DNA of 59,108 nucleotides from Burkholderiales bacterium. Its GTDB lineage: Bacteria > Pseudomonadota > Gammaproteobacteria > Burkholderiales > Burkholderiaceae_E. The position numbers and the translations under genes were made by a program. Positions within the stretch are counted from its first letter, which is position 1; every line of letters begins with the position of its first letter. The notes beneath the pieces are model-generated. The model saw nothing but the letters and a program-made list of their open reading frames with translations, ran no database searches and had not been told where the DNA came from. This document shows positions 44,133 to 52,646 of this stretch, one piece after another. Where the stretch lies: assembly GCA_003818495.1 (NCBI GenBank), contig RPRK01000008.1, positions 1 through 59,108 on the forward strand, given 5' to 3'.

Positions 44133-45847
44133 GCCTTCTCCTCGTCGTGCAGGCATCGTGCGGTGTCGAGCGCGCTGGCGAGCGTGGTCGCGTCGGGCCG
44201 TCGCCATCGGCCTGCGACGTGGCCGTCGGGGCGCAGCAGGACGATGGCGCCGTCGAGTGCGCCCCACCGGGCGGCCGCGGTGCGCGCCCCCGGGTCCGCA
44301 TCGTCCACCACCCGGATCCGGGTCGTCGTGCGGGCCGCCTCGCCCGTGGCCGCCACCTCCACGGTGCGCAGCGGCAGCGGCCCGGTCTCGAGCGCACGCA
44401 AGCCGGCATCGAGTCCCGGATCGATCCGGTCCGACCCCGGCTCGACGAACGCCAGCACCGTCCACGCCGCCCCGAGCAGCGCGCTCAGGTGCGTCGGACC
44501 CGCCGGCCCGCGCACCGGCGCCTCGGTCGGCGGATCGCCGGGCGCCGGACCGGCGGTCGACGGGTCCGATGCCACGGAGAGGGGCGAGTCGGGGTAGCCG
44601 ATCGGCATCGTCTGCCGCGGATTGGCGAACTGCGCGATCGAGGCATGGCGGTGCGCGAGCGTGATGGCCGCCTCGCGCATCAGCGCGAACCCTCGCGAAG
44701 GCGGCGCCATGAACTCGGTGCTCTGGATCGCGCTCGCCGCGTTCACCCGGAACGCGTGCCGCCGCTCGAGATCGTAGCTGTCGAGCAGCGCCTCGCCCGC
44801 GAGCCCTCGCACCACGGACGCGAGCTTCCAGCCGAGGTTGTGCGCGTCGTCGAAGCCCGAGTTCAACCCGCGCACGCCGAAGATCGGCATCGCGTGCGCC
44901 GCGTTGCCGGCGAACAGGATGCGGCCGTGGCGGTAGCGCTCGAGGCTCATCGCGCCGGCCCGGTAGGCGCTGATCCACACGATCTCCCAGGGCAGGTCGC
45001 CCTCGCCGACCATGTCGAGGTGCCGCTGCACGAAGGCGGCGACCCGGTCGGGCTGCAGCGCCGCCTCGAGGTCGGCGTCGTCGGGAATCTGATAGTCGAG
45101 CCGCCACAGGTCGTCGGGCTGCTTGTGCATCAGCACCGTCGACCCCGGATTCGAAGGCGGATCGAACCAGGCGCGACGCTCGGCGGGGTAGGTGCTGGGC
45201 AGGGTGATGTCGACGATCACGTACTTGCCGTCGAACGCGGTGCCCTCGAGCTTCAGGCCCATCGATCGACGCACGAAGCTCTGCCCCCCGTCGCAGGCGA
45301 TCAGCCAGTCGGCGCGCATCGCGTAGGCCTCGCCGGCGCAGCGCATCGTCATCGACACGCCCGCGTCGTCGGCCTCGAACGCGGCGAGCTCGGTGCCCCA
45401 TCGGAGCTCGATCAGCCCGGGATGGGCCGCGGCCGCATCGACCAGGTACTGCTCGATCCAGTACTGCTGCAGATTGATCATCGGCGGCAGCCGCTGAAGG
45501 GCGTCGTGGGGCATGCCGAAGCGCAGGATCTCCTCGGTGCCGTGAAAGGTCCGCCCCCCCTGCCAGGGCAGGCCCCGTGCGAGGTGGGCGTCGAGCGCAC
45601 CGAGTTCCCCGAGGATCTCCAGGCTCCGGCGCGAGATGCAGATCGCCCGGCTGCCGTCGCAGACGGTGGTGTCGGCTTCGATCACGACCGAAGCGACGCC
45701 CCAGCTCGCCAGGGCCAGGGCCAGGGCGAGCCCGACCGGTCCGCCGCCCGCGATGACGACGCGGTGCGGCCGCGGGTCGCGTCCCGCGACGAGCGCGGGC
45801 AGCACGGCGGCGTGCTCGGTATAGGCGAAGGGACCGACTCGCTTCAT
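44129..45847 (-). CDS. FAD-dependent aromatic monooxygenase (MhpA/PheA-like) with altered GD motif
   Basis: 572 residues. FAD-binding GGGPVG is at 34-39 after a lead-in like that of the hydroxylase at 27099. IACDGGQSFVRRSMG is the DG motif. The GD motif, normally FAGDAAH, reads FAGNAAHAMPIFGVRG, replacing the aspartate that contacts the FAD ribityl chain. The C-terminal thioredoxin-like domain ends in LLRPDGHVAGRW. The substrate is presumably a phenol or aromatic acid. It is followed by DUF2783 with an ATGA overlap and has no pathway partners nearby. Confidence 0.9.
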   Translation of the reverse strand: MKRVGPFAYTEHAAVLPALVAGRDPRPHRVVIAGGGPVGLALALALASWGVASVVIEADTTVCDGSRAICISRRSLEILGELGALDAHLARGLPWQGGRTFHGTEEILRFGMPHDALQRLPPMINLQQYWIEQYLVDAAAAHPGLIELRWGTELAAFEADDAGVSMTMRCAGEAYAMRADWLIACDGGQSFVRRSMGLKLEGTAFDGKYVIVDITLPSTYPAERRAWFDPPSNPGSTVLMHKQPDDLWRLDYQIPDDADLEAALQPDRVAAFVQRHLDMVGEGDLPWEIVWISAYRAGAMSLERYRHGRILFAGNAAHAMPIFGVRGLNSGFDDAHNLGWKLASVVRGLAGEALLDSYDLERRHAFRVNAASAIQSTEFMAPPSRGFALMREAAITLAHRHASIAQFANPRQTMPIGYPDSPLSVASDPSTAGPAPGDPPTEAPVRGPAGPTHLSALLGAAWTVLAFVEPGSDRIDPGLDAGLRALETGPLPLRTVEVAATGEAARTTTRIRVVDDADPGARTAAARWGALDGAIVLLRPDGHVAGRWRRPDATTLASALDTARCLHDEEKA

Positions 45848-46010
45848 GCTGGCATCCGGTGCGACGACGAGGTCATGCCGGATTGTCGCGGCTGCGCCGA
45901 CCGGGCGGCGCGATGCCTTCCATGAATCCGAGGTCTCGTTCGGTCCGCTGCACGTCGCCCCCGCGCGCAGCGCACGGACCGCCGGGGGATGGCGGTCCTG
46001 GCCCGTATCG

Positions 46011-46352
46011 TCAGAACGCGGTGATGCAGCCCACCGAACTGACCGACACGACCACGCCGCTGGCGCCCCGTCCGGTCACCTGGTAGCAGTAGCGGTAGCC
46101 GCCGAAGACGCTCGCGTCGACCAGTGTCGTCGCGCCGACCCGTGCCAGCGGGTAGCCGTCCCGGACGACGTCGTAGACCACCGCGACCGGATCGAAGCTC
46201 CAGTCGAGCTGGAGGGCGTCCGGGCCGATCCGGGTCAGCGTCAGGCCGAGGCCCGCCACCGGCGGCGGACCCGGATCGTGGTGATGGCCGCTGCCGCAGC
46301 CCGCCAGCACGAGGGCGAATGCGGCGGCGAAGAGGCGCCTGGGGGTCGTCAT
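46011..46352 (-). CDS. small predicted lipoprotein, fibronectin type III-like
   Basis: 113 residues. The signal peptide ends in the lipobox LAGC (Cys19), so the mature protein should be lipid-anchored. A His/Pro-rich linker follows, then a beta domain with LQLDWSFDP, YDVVRDGYPLARVG and YRYCYQVTG typical of fibronectin III-type domains. Two later cysteines may pair. It lies 13 bases after the upstream secreted protein, so they are likely co-transcribed. Function unknown. Confidence 0.78.
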   Translation of the reverse strand: MTTPRRLFAAAFALVLAGCGSGHHHDPGPPPVAGLGLTLTRIGPDALQLDWSFDPVAVVYDVVRDGYPLARVGATTLVDASVFGGYRYCYQVTGRGASGVVVSVSSVGCITAF

Positions 46353-46365
46353 CGCGGTCTCCGGC

Positions 46366-47115
46366 TCAGCGGGTCGTGGTGCTGGAGGCGCTCGAGACGC
46401 TCGAGACGCTGGCGCCCGACGGGGGAGCGACCGATACGGACAGCCGCGACGTGCTCAGGTACAGGACGGGCCGGCCCGCGGCGCCGACCGCGTCGATGCG
46501 CAGGTAGAAGACCCGGTCGAACTCGCCGGACGTCGGAAACGCGATCAGCCGTCCGGGGGCGGGCAGTCGGTCGCCGTCGATGACGCCGGCCGAACCGCGC
46601 AGGTCCGCCGTCGGCGCGGACTGGTTGAGCTGCACCCAGCCGGCCTGGACCGTGAAGGCACCTGCACGCGCATCCGCGACGACCTGGACGGATTCGCGAT
46701 GCATGCGGCCCTCGCCGCCGTCGGAGACCACGAGACGCGCCGTCGAGACCGGCATGTCGAGGAGGGTCTCGCCGATCCGCACGCGGAAGGACCGGATCGC
46801 ACGGTCGTAGCGGCCGGTATAGGGGTCGGGATCGGCGTCGACGACCGCATCGTCGTAGCTCAGCTCGAAGGACAGCGCACCGCTGCGGACGTCCTCCGCA
46901 CGCACCGGGGCATCCGGCGACAGGGCGGCGAGCATCGCCTGCGCGGGCACCCTGAACGGCGCATCGCCCCGCAGACGGACGTCGGCGGCGGTGGCAGGCG
47001 TGGCGACCGCGAGCAGTCCCGTGCAGACGGCCCCGGCGACGACGAGCGCCCGGAGAGCGCTGGAATCGGACCCGCGGGCGGGGGGATGCGAACGGGCGTG
47101 CATGAGCGTCTCCAT
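46366..47115 (-). CDS. secreted protein of unknown function
   Basis: 249 residues; the start may instead be the ATG for residue 5. A signal peptide (about 15-43, ATPATA) leads to a beta-rich domain with ALSFELSYDDAVVDADPDP, YTGRYDRAIRSFRVRIG and FYLRIDAVGAAG. The tail is Ser/Val-rich (SVSSVSSASSTTTR). It has no PEP-CTERM motif that I can see and no recognisable enzyme motif. It is paired with the lipoprotein gene. Confidence 0.78.
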   Translation of the reverse strand: METLMHARSHPPARGSDSSALRALVVAGAVCTGLLAVATPATAADVRLRGDAPFRVPAQAMLAALSPDAPVRAEDVRSGALSFELSYDDAVVDADPDPYTGRYDRAIRSFRVRIGETLLDMPVSTARLVVSDGGEGRMHRESVQVVADARAGAFTVQAGWVQLNQSAPTADLRGSAGVIDGDRLPAPGRLIAFPTSGEFDRVFYLRIDAVGAAGRPVLYLSTSRLSVSVAPPSGASVSSVSSASSTTTR

Positions 47116-47274
47116 CGGTGAGCGACGTGATCGTTCAACGGCGCGGCGACGACGCCCGTGGACCGATGCGCCGGGCGAATTGCAAGCAGCGGTAACCGCG
47201 CGGCACGCGCCGTGCCCATCGCGACCCCGCCGGCCGGCGGCGGCCCGCGCTCGCGCCGGCGTGGCCGCACGGGT

Positions 47275-47304
47275 TTGACAGGGCGCCCCGCGGGCGGATA
47301 GGCT
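47275..47304 (+). promoter_or_regulatory. predicted leuA promoter
   Basis: A perfect TTGACA (47275-47280) is followed by GATAGG (16-base spacing) or TAGGCT (18-base spacing). Either places the transcript start at about 47309-47311, essentially on the A of the leader-peptide ATG at 47311. Confidence 0.55.
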
Positions 47305-47310
47305 GCGTCG

Positions 47311-47397
47311 ATGATCTCGCTGCGCCCCGCCCTGTCCATGACGCCCTCGCTGCTACTAGCGATGGGCCGGGGTCGCACGCTGCCCGCACCGGGCTGA
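47311..47397 (+). CDS. leuL: leucine leader peptide of leuA
   Basis: A 28-residue open frame from ATG at 47311 to TGA at 47397, with six leucines, three of them consecutive at residues 14-16. That triplet is encoded CTG CTA CTA; CTA should be the rarest leucine codon in DNA this GC-rich. No ribosome-binding site precedes it and the predicted transcript starts at or next to the ATG, so it may be translated as a leaderless message. Stalling at the leucine codons when charged leucyl-tRNA is scarce would change RNA folding ahead of leuA. Strong sequence logic, untested. Confidence 0.75.
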   Translation: MISLRPALSMTPSLLLAMGRGRTLPAPG

Positions 47398-47532
47398 CCG
47401 AGCCAGTCCAGCGCGCCACCCCGGCCCGCCCCGTTCCCCGACCGATGCTCGGGGCCACGGGAGGCGACGGCCACGCTCATCGCTTCCTCCGCCCCGGGTC
47501 ACGGTCGATCCCCGACCCCGACCGACCCCGAG
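47364..47532 (+). promoter_or_regulatory. predicted leuA attenuator with mutually exclusive stems
   Basis: GGGCCGGGGT (47364-47373), which starts five bases after the last stalled leucine codon, pairs perfectly over ten bases with ACCCCGGCCC (47418-47427). Downstream, CCCCGA (47436-47441) pairs with TCGGGG (47449-47454) to make a short hairpin. The same CTCGGGG (47448-47454) can instead pair with CCCCGAG (47526-47532) next to the leuA start. A ribosome paused at residues 14-16 would cover the first arm, freeing the others. There is no clear U tract, so control could be by terminator or by hiding the leuA start. Confidence 0.5.
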
Positions 47533-47542
47533 AGCCCAGGCC

Positions 47543-49231
47543 ATGACGATGACACCCCCCGCCGGAAAGTACCGACCGTTCCCGAGCATCGACCTGCCCG
47601 ACCGCCGCTGGCCGTCGCGCACCATCGACCGCGCGCCGCGCTGGCTGTCGACCGACCTGCGCGACGGCAACCAGGCGCTGTTCGAGCCGATGGACACCGC
47701 GCGCAAGCTGCGGATGTTCGAGACGCTGCTCAAGATCGGCGTCAAGGAGATCGAGGTCGGCTTTCCCGCCGCGTCGCAGACGGATTTCGACTTCGTGCGC
47801 CACGTGATCGAGTCGGGCCTCGTGCCGGACGACGTGGTGATCAGCGTGCTCACGCAGGCACGCGAGGACCTGATCGCGCGATCGATCGAGTCGCTGGCGG
47901 GCGCCCGGCGGGCGGTCGTGCACCTGTACAACGCGACCGCGCCGGTGTTCCGTCGCGTGGTGTTCGGCATGAGCCAGGACGAGGTGATGGCGCTCGCGGT
48001 GCGCAGCACGCGCTTCGTCCGCGCGCAGCTCGAGGCACGCCCGGAAACGGAGTGGGGCTTCGAATACAGCCCCGAAGTGTTCTCGTCGACCGAACTGCCC
48101 TTCGCCCGCGACGTGTGCGCGGCCGTGATGGACGCCTGGGGCGCGACACCGCAGCGACCGGTGATCCTGAACCTGCCCGCCACGGTCGAATGCGCGATGC
48201 CCAACGTGTACGCCGACCAGATCGAGTGGATGCACCGCAACCTGCCGAACCGCGAGTCGGCCGTGATCTCCGTGCATCCGCACAACGACCGCGGCACCGC
48301 GGTCGCCGCGGCCGAGCTGTCGGTGCTCGCGGGCGCGCAGCGCATCGAGGGCTGCCTGTTCGGCAACGGCGAGCGCACCGGCAACGTCGACCTGGTCACG
48401 CTCGCGCTGAACCTCTACACGCAGGGCATCGACCCCGGGCTCGATTTCTCCGACATCAACGCGGTGGCGCGCACCGTCGAGCAGTGCAACCAGCTGCCGA
48501 TCCATCCCCGCCATCCGTACGTCGGCGACCTGGTCTTCACCGCGTTCTCGGGCTCGCACCAGGACGCCATCAAGAAGGGGTTCGCCGCGCAGGCGCCGGA
48601 CGCCGCGTGGGAGGTCCCCTACCTTCCGATCGACCCGGCCGATCTCGGGCGCAGCTACGAGTCGGTGATCCGCGTAAACAGCCAGTCCGGCAAGGGCGGC
48701 ATCTCGTTCCTGCTCGAACGACACCACGGCCTCGTGATGCCGCGCCGGCTGCAGGTCGAGTTCAGCACGATCGTCCAGCGTCACACCGACACGCACGGCA
48801 GCGAGGTCACGGCCGATCAGCTCTGGACGCTGTTCTCGAGCGAGTACCTCGACGAGGGCGCGCGCATCCGACTGCTGGCGCATCGGATGGTCGGCAGCGA
48901 CCGCGGCCATCAGGTCGAGCTCGAGGTGTCGATCGACGGCGAGCCGCACCTGCTGCGCGGCGACGGCAACGGGCCCATCGACGCGGCGGTCAACGCCCTC
49001 GGCCTGCCGATCCGCGTCGACGCCTACGAAGAGCGCTCGATCGACTCGGGCGCCGACGCACGGGCCGTCGCCTTCATCGAGGCGGCCTGCGACGGGGCGG
49101 CGGGCACGCGCTTCGGCGTGGGCATCGACCGCAGCATCGTGGTGGCATCGCTGCGGGCACTGATCTCGGCGGCGAACCGGCTCGGGCTCGCCGACCGTCG
49201 GGTGGGCGGAGAGACCCGTCGCGCGGCCTGA
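47543..49231 (+). CDS. leuA: 2-isopropylmalate synthase (long form)
   Basis: 562 residues. The DRE-TIM barrel opens with [11 protein letters not shown], metal-binding [10 protein letters not shown] and the catalytic [15 protein letters not shown] follow, and the last 130 residues are the leucine-binding regulatory domain ([28 protein letters not shown]). It condenses acetyl-CoA and 2-oxoisovalerate, the first step of leucine synthesis. It is preceded by the leader peptide and followed by a strong hairpin, so it seems to be a single-gene unit. Confidence 0.95.
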   Translation: MTMTPPAGKYRPFPSIDLPDRRWPSRTIDRAPRWLSTDLRDGNQALFEPMDTARKLRMFETLLKIGVKEIEVGFPAASQTDFDFVRHVIESGLVPDDVVISVLTQAREDLIARSIESLAGARRAVVHLYNATAPVFRRVVFGMSQDEVMALAVRSTRFVRAQLEARPETEWGFEYSPEVFSSTELPFARDVCAAVMDAWGATPQRPVILNLPATVECAMPNVYADQIEWMHRNLPNRESAVISVHPHNDRGTAVAAAELSVLAGAQRIEGCLFGNGERTGNVDLVTLALNLYTQGIDPGLDFSDINAVARTVEQCNQLPIHPRHPYVGDLVFTAFSGSHQDAIKKGFAAQAPDAAWEVPYLPIDPADLGRSYESVIRVNSQSGKGGISFLLERHHGLVMPRRLQVEFSTIVQRHTDTHGSEVTADQLWTLFSSEYLDEGARIRLLAHRMVGSDRGHQVELEVSIDGEPHLLRGDGNGPIDAAVNALGLPIRVDAYEERSIDSGADARAVAFIEAACDGAAGTRFGVGIDRSIVVASLRALISAANRLGLADRRVGGETRRAA

Positions 49232-49284
49232 CCGCAGGCCGCGCCGGTCGCCCGGCACCGGTCGCCGAGACACCGCCGGGTCCG

Positions 49285-49314
49285 GCCGTCGCGGCGCTTT
49301 GACGCCGCGACGGC
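49285..49314 (+). terminator. strong hairpin after leuA
   Basis: GCCGTCGCGGCG (49285-49296) and CGCCGCGACGGC (49303-49314) form a perfect 12-pair stem with a six-base loop 54 bases after the leuA stop. No T tract follows. Confidence 0.55.
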
Positions 49315-49420
49315 GGGCATGCCACCATGCCCCGCCGGTGCGACGCGCGACGGAACGTGACGCTCGACCCTCGGAGCACAGCCGTCCGGCGGCGGCGCCC
49401 GGCGATCCAGTCGGAACGAC

Positions 49421-52165
49421 ATGACGAACGAGCCGGTCGATTCAGTCGTCGCCCCGTCCGCGGCCCACGGCCCTGCGACGCCGCGGACGCTTCGCGGCGT
49501 GCTGCGCTGGCTGCTGATCGCCCCGCTGGTGCCGCTCGCGCTCGTCTCGGGCGTGTTCGTCTGGACCCAGCTGCAGGCGAACCGCGACACGGTCTACGCG
49601 GAACTCGCGCGCGACGCCGGCACGCTCGCCGCCGCGGTGGACCAGGAGGTCGAGATCGGCCGATCGATCCTCGGCACGCTGGCCGCCTCGGAGCTGATCG
49701 ACCGTCGCGACTGGGAGGGCTTCCGCAAGCTCTCGATCGGTGCGCTGAACGGCCGGCCGGACACCTGGATCGCGCTCGGCGAGGTGTCCGGCCTCCAGGT
49801 GATGCGCACCTTCGAACCGGTGGCCGCGCCGACGATGAACCCGAACACGTTCGCGCGGCAGAACGCCGAGGTCGCGTGGCGGGGCCGCCCCCTGCCGGTC
49901 AGCACGCAGGGCCTGAGCGATCGGGTGATCCGCGGTGATGGGCCCGCGAACACCGGGCTGTACTTCGGAGCGGCGATCCGCCGGCCCGCGGTGGCGATCG
50001 GCGTGCCGGTCATGCGCGAAGGCCGCGTCACGCACGTGCTGATCATGGGATTCGCGCCGGACCGGCTGGCGCAGCTGTTCATTCGCGCGGCCGGCACCGA
50101 CGGCCCGCGTGCGGCGCTCGTCGACGCCGAGGGCCGCGTCATCGCCGCCAGCCACGACTCCGAGGAGGCGACCGGTCGCATCGTCCCCGACGCGTTGCGG
50201 CAGCGGCTCGCGGCGTCCGCGGACGGCATCCACGAGGGTCCGGACAGCACCGGCGAGCAGGTGCTCGCCGCCTATCGGCGAACGGACCTCACCGACTGGT
50301 CCGTCGCGGTCGCCCACCCTCGGGCGACGGCGTTCTCGCAGGCCTGGCGGGCCTTCGCGCTGTGGTCGGCGCTGCTTGCGACGCTGCTCGCCGTCAGCGC
50401 ATGGACGGCGCGCTCGCTGTGGCTGCGACTGGCCCCCCCGCTGGTCGCCATGGGCCGGGCGGCCCGACAGATCCAGCAGGGCCGGCCGCCCGAGCTGCCG
50501 TCGAGCGGCGTCGCCGAGATCGAGGAGCTCGGCGCACTCCTCCGGGAAGCCGCCGGCGCGGAGGCCCGCAACCGCGACGAGACGCTGCGTCGGGCCGTCG
50601 CCGAGGAGGCAGCGCGCGCCCGCGAGGCGAGCGAGCGGCTGCTGCGGCGAGTCCTCGACAACGTGCATGCCTCGGTCGCCGTCCTGGACGCGAAGGGCCG
50701 CCTGCTCGAGGCCAACCTGTCGCCGGTCGAGCGATCGGGCCTGTCGCGGGCCGAACTGATCGGCGTGCCGTTCTGGGACGAGCCGTGGTGGTCCCACGAC
50801 GAGACGATGCGCGCCCTCGTCCGCGACGCGGTCGGGCGCGCCGCCGCGGGCGAGACGGTCCGCAACGACGTGACCGCGGCGGTCCGGGGCGGCGCGCCGA
50901 TCTCGGTCGACCTGCAGATCGCGCCGCTGCGCGACGAATCCGGCGCGGTCACGCTGCTGATCGTCTGCGGCGTCGACGTGACCGAGCGCGAGCGCACCGC
51001 CGCCGCGCTGCGCGAGGCCGACCGCCAGAAGGACGAGTTCCTGGCGATCCTGTCGCACGAGCTGCGCAATCCGCTCGCTCCGATCCGCGCCGCGAGCCAT
51101 GTGATCCGCCAGCGCAACCCGCAGGACCCTGCGCTCGCGATGGCCGGCGACGTCATCGAGCGCCAGGTCCGGCAGCTGGTGCGGCTGGTCGACGACCTGC
51201 TCGAGGTCTCGCGCATCACCCAGGGCCGCATCGAGCTGCAGCGCGGCACGGAGCCGCTCGCCGGTGTCGTCGGCGCGGCGATCGAGGCGGCGCGGCCGGC
51301 GATCGAGGCGGCCGGGCATCGTCTGAGCGTCACGCTGCCGGAGCGGCCGCTGGTGGTGGAGGCCGATGCGGCCCGGCTGTCGCAGGCGATCCTCAACGTG
51401 CTGAACAACGCCGCCCGGTACACGCCCCGCGGCGGGCACATCGCGGTGCGCGTCGAGCGCGACGGCGCGCAGGCGCGCGTGTCGATCGAGGACGACGGAA
51501 TCGGGATCGACGCCGAGACCCTGCCGAGGATCTTCGAGATGTTCGTGCAGGGCGATCGCGATGCCGGCGGCGGCGGCGGCGGCGGCGGACTGGGCATCGG
51601 GCTGGCGCTGGCCCGCCGCCTCGTCGAGATGCACGGCGGGACGATCCGCGCCTGGAGCGACGGCGCGGGTCGGGGCAGCCGGTTCGAGATCGCCCTGCCC
51701 TGCCTCGCCGAGGACGATCCGCGGCAACGGGACGCAGCGCTGTCCGCGGCCGCGCATCCGGCGGACCGGCGACGCGTGCTGGTCGTCGACGACAACGTCG
51801 ATGCGGCCACCACGCTGCAGATCTCGCTCGAGCTCGACGGACACGAGGTCCGGACGGTCCATGACGGTCTTGGCGCGCTCGAGGCCGTCGCCGCCGAGCG
51901 GCCGGACGCCGTGCTGCTCGACATCGGCCTGCCCGACATCGACGGCCTGGAGGTGGCGCGCCGACTGCGCGCCCGGTACGGCCGCGACTGCCCGAGGCTG
52001 ATCGCCGTCAGCGGCTGGGGCCAGGAGGCCGACAAGCGCCGGGCCGCCGAGGCCGGGTTCGAGCGGCACTTCACCAAGCCGGTCGAGCCGTCGACGATCG
52101 CCGAGGTGCTCGCCGCCTCGCCCTCGCTCTCGCCCTCGGACGAAGCGCCGGCCCGGGCGGCCTGA
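49421..52165 (+). CDS. hybrid sensor histidine kinase/response regulator
   Basis: 914 residues. A membrane helix (about 30-50), a periplasmic Cache-like sensor (about 55-300), a second helix near 310-330 and a HAMP-like linker come first. A PAS domain (about 410-520) leads to the HisKA box LAILSHELRNPLAPI. The ATPase domain has NVLNNAARYTPRG and ERIEDDGIGI-like boxes, with eight consecutive glycines from a (GGC)7GGA run just before LGIGLALARR. The C-terminal receiver has VLVVDDN and LLDIGLPDIDG with the phospho-aspartate. The target is unknown; no partner regulator is adjacent. Confidence 0.93.
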   Translation: MTNEPVDSVVAPSAAHGPATPRTLRGVLRWLLIAPLVPLALVSGVFVWTQLQANRDTVYAELARDAGTLAAAVDQEVEIGRSILGTLAASELIDRRDWEGFRKLSIGALNGRPDTWIALGEVSGLQVMRTFEPVAAPTMNPNTFARQNAEVAWRGRPLPVSTQGLSDRVIRGDGPANTGLYFGAAIRRPAVAIGVPVMREGRVTHVLIMGFAPDRLAQLFIRAAGTDGPRAALVDAEGRVIAASHDSEEATGRIVPDALRQRLAASADGIHEGPDSTGEQVLAAYRRTDLTDWSVAVAHPRATAFSQAWRAFALWSALLATLLAVSAWTARSLWLRLAPPLVAMGRAARQIQQGRPPELPSSGVAEIEELGALLREAAGAEARNRDETLRRAVAEEAARAREASERLLRRVLDNVHASVAVLDAKGRLLEANLSPVERSGLSRAELIGVPFWDEPWWSHDETMRALVRDAVGRAAAGETVRNDVTAAVRGGAPISVDLQIAPLRDESGAVTLLIVCGVDVTERERTAAALREADRQKDEFLAILSHELRNPLAPIRAASHVIRQRNPQDPALAMAGDVIERQVRQLVRLVDDLLEVSRITQGRIELQRGTEPLAGVVGAAIEAARPAIEAAGHRLSVTLPERPLVVEADAARLSQAILNVLNNAARYTPRGGHIAVRVERDGAQARVSIEDDGIGIDAETLPRIFEMFVQGDRDAGGGGGGGGLGIGLALARRLVEMHGGTIRAWSDGAGRGSRFEIALPCLAEDDPRQRDAALSAAAHPADRRRVLVVDDNVDAATTLQISLELDGHEVRTVHDGLGALEAVAAERPDAVLLDIGLPDIDGLEVARRLRARYGRDCPRLIAVSGWGQEADKRRAAEAGFERHFTKPVEPSTIAEVLAASPSLSPSDEAPARAA

Positions 52166-52213
52166 GCGCACGCCCGGAGCCCTCCCGGGAGGCCTTGGTA
52201 TGATCCACGCACC

Positions 52214-52594
52214 ATGACGCCCGTCCGCCCGCTTCCCCGCCTGCGCCGCCACCTGGCAGCGGCCGCGCTCGTGCTGGCGGCATTGGGGTCGGCGGGCGCG
52301 ATCGCGCAGATCGCCCGGACCCTGCCCGAAGGCGCCGAGGCCGGACGCCTGCGGATCGGGGTGTTTCCCGTGGCCTCGATCGACGGACGCGAAGTGCGGC
52401 TGGGCCCGGGCACCCGCATCTACGACGAGAACAACATGATCCGCCCGCCCGGGATGGTCGACGGCGAGCGCAAGGTGGCCTACGTGCGCGGCCAGCTCGG
52501 CGAGGTCGTCCGGGTCTGGCTCCTGTCCGACGCGGAGTTCCGCGACCTGAACGCTCGAATCGCCGCGGCCCGCCGCGCGGCCCAGCAGCGCTGA
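52214..52594 (+). CDS. small predicted periplasmic protein, unknown function
   Basis: 126 residues with a signal peptide (about 1-33, ending SAGAIAQ). The mature part ([40 protein letters not shown]) is predicted beta then helical. TATGAT at 52199-52204 could be its -10, but I see no good -35. It precedes miaB by 52 bases and may share its transcript. No domain recognised. Confidence 0.8.
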   Translation: MTPVRPLPRLRRHLAAAALVLAALGSAGAIAQIARTLPEGAEAGRLRIGVFPVASIDGREVRLGPGTRIYDENNMIRPPGMVDGERKVAYVRGQLGEVVRVWLLSDAEFRDLNARIAAARRAAQQR

Positions 52595-52646
52595 CCCCCG
52601 GCTGCGCCGCGCTGCCCGCGCCGCGCGGCCCCACCCGCCCGAGCCC

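Noticed and set aside
45848-46010. Possible short gene between the hydroxylase and the lipoprotein
   Set aside because: The frames are Arg/Ala/Pro-rich without a ribosome-binding site or recognisable sequence.
52181-52192. CCTCCCGGGAGG as a terminator for the histidine kinase gene
   Set aside because: It is a loopless palindrome without a T tract, so it cannot form a stable hairpin as written.
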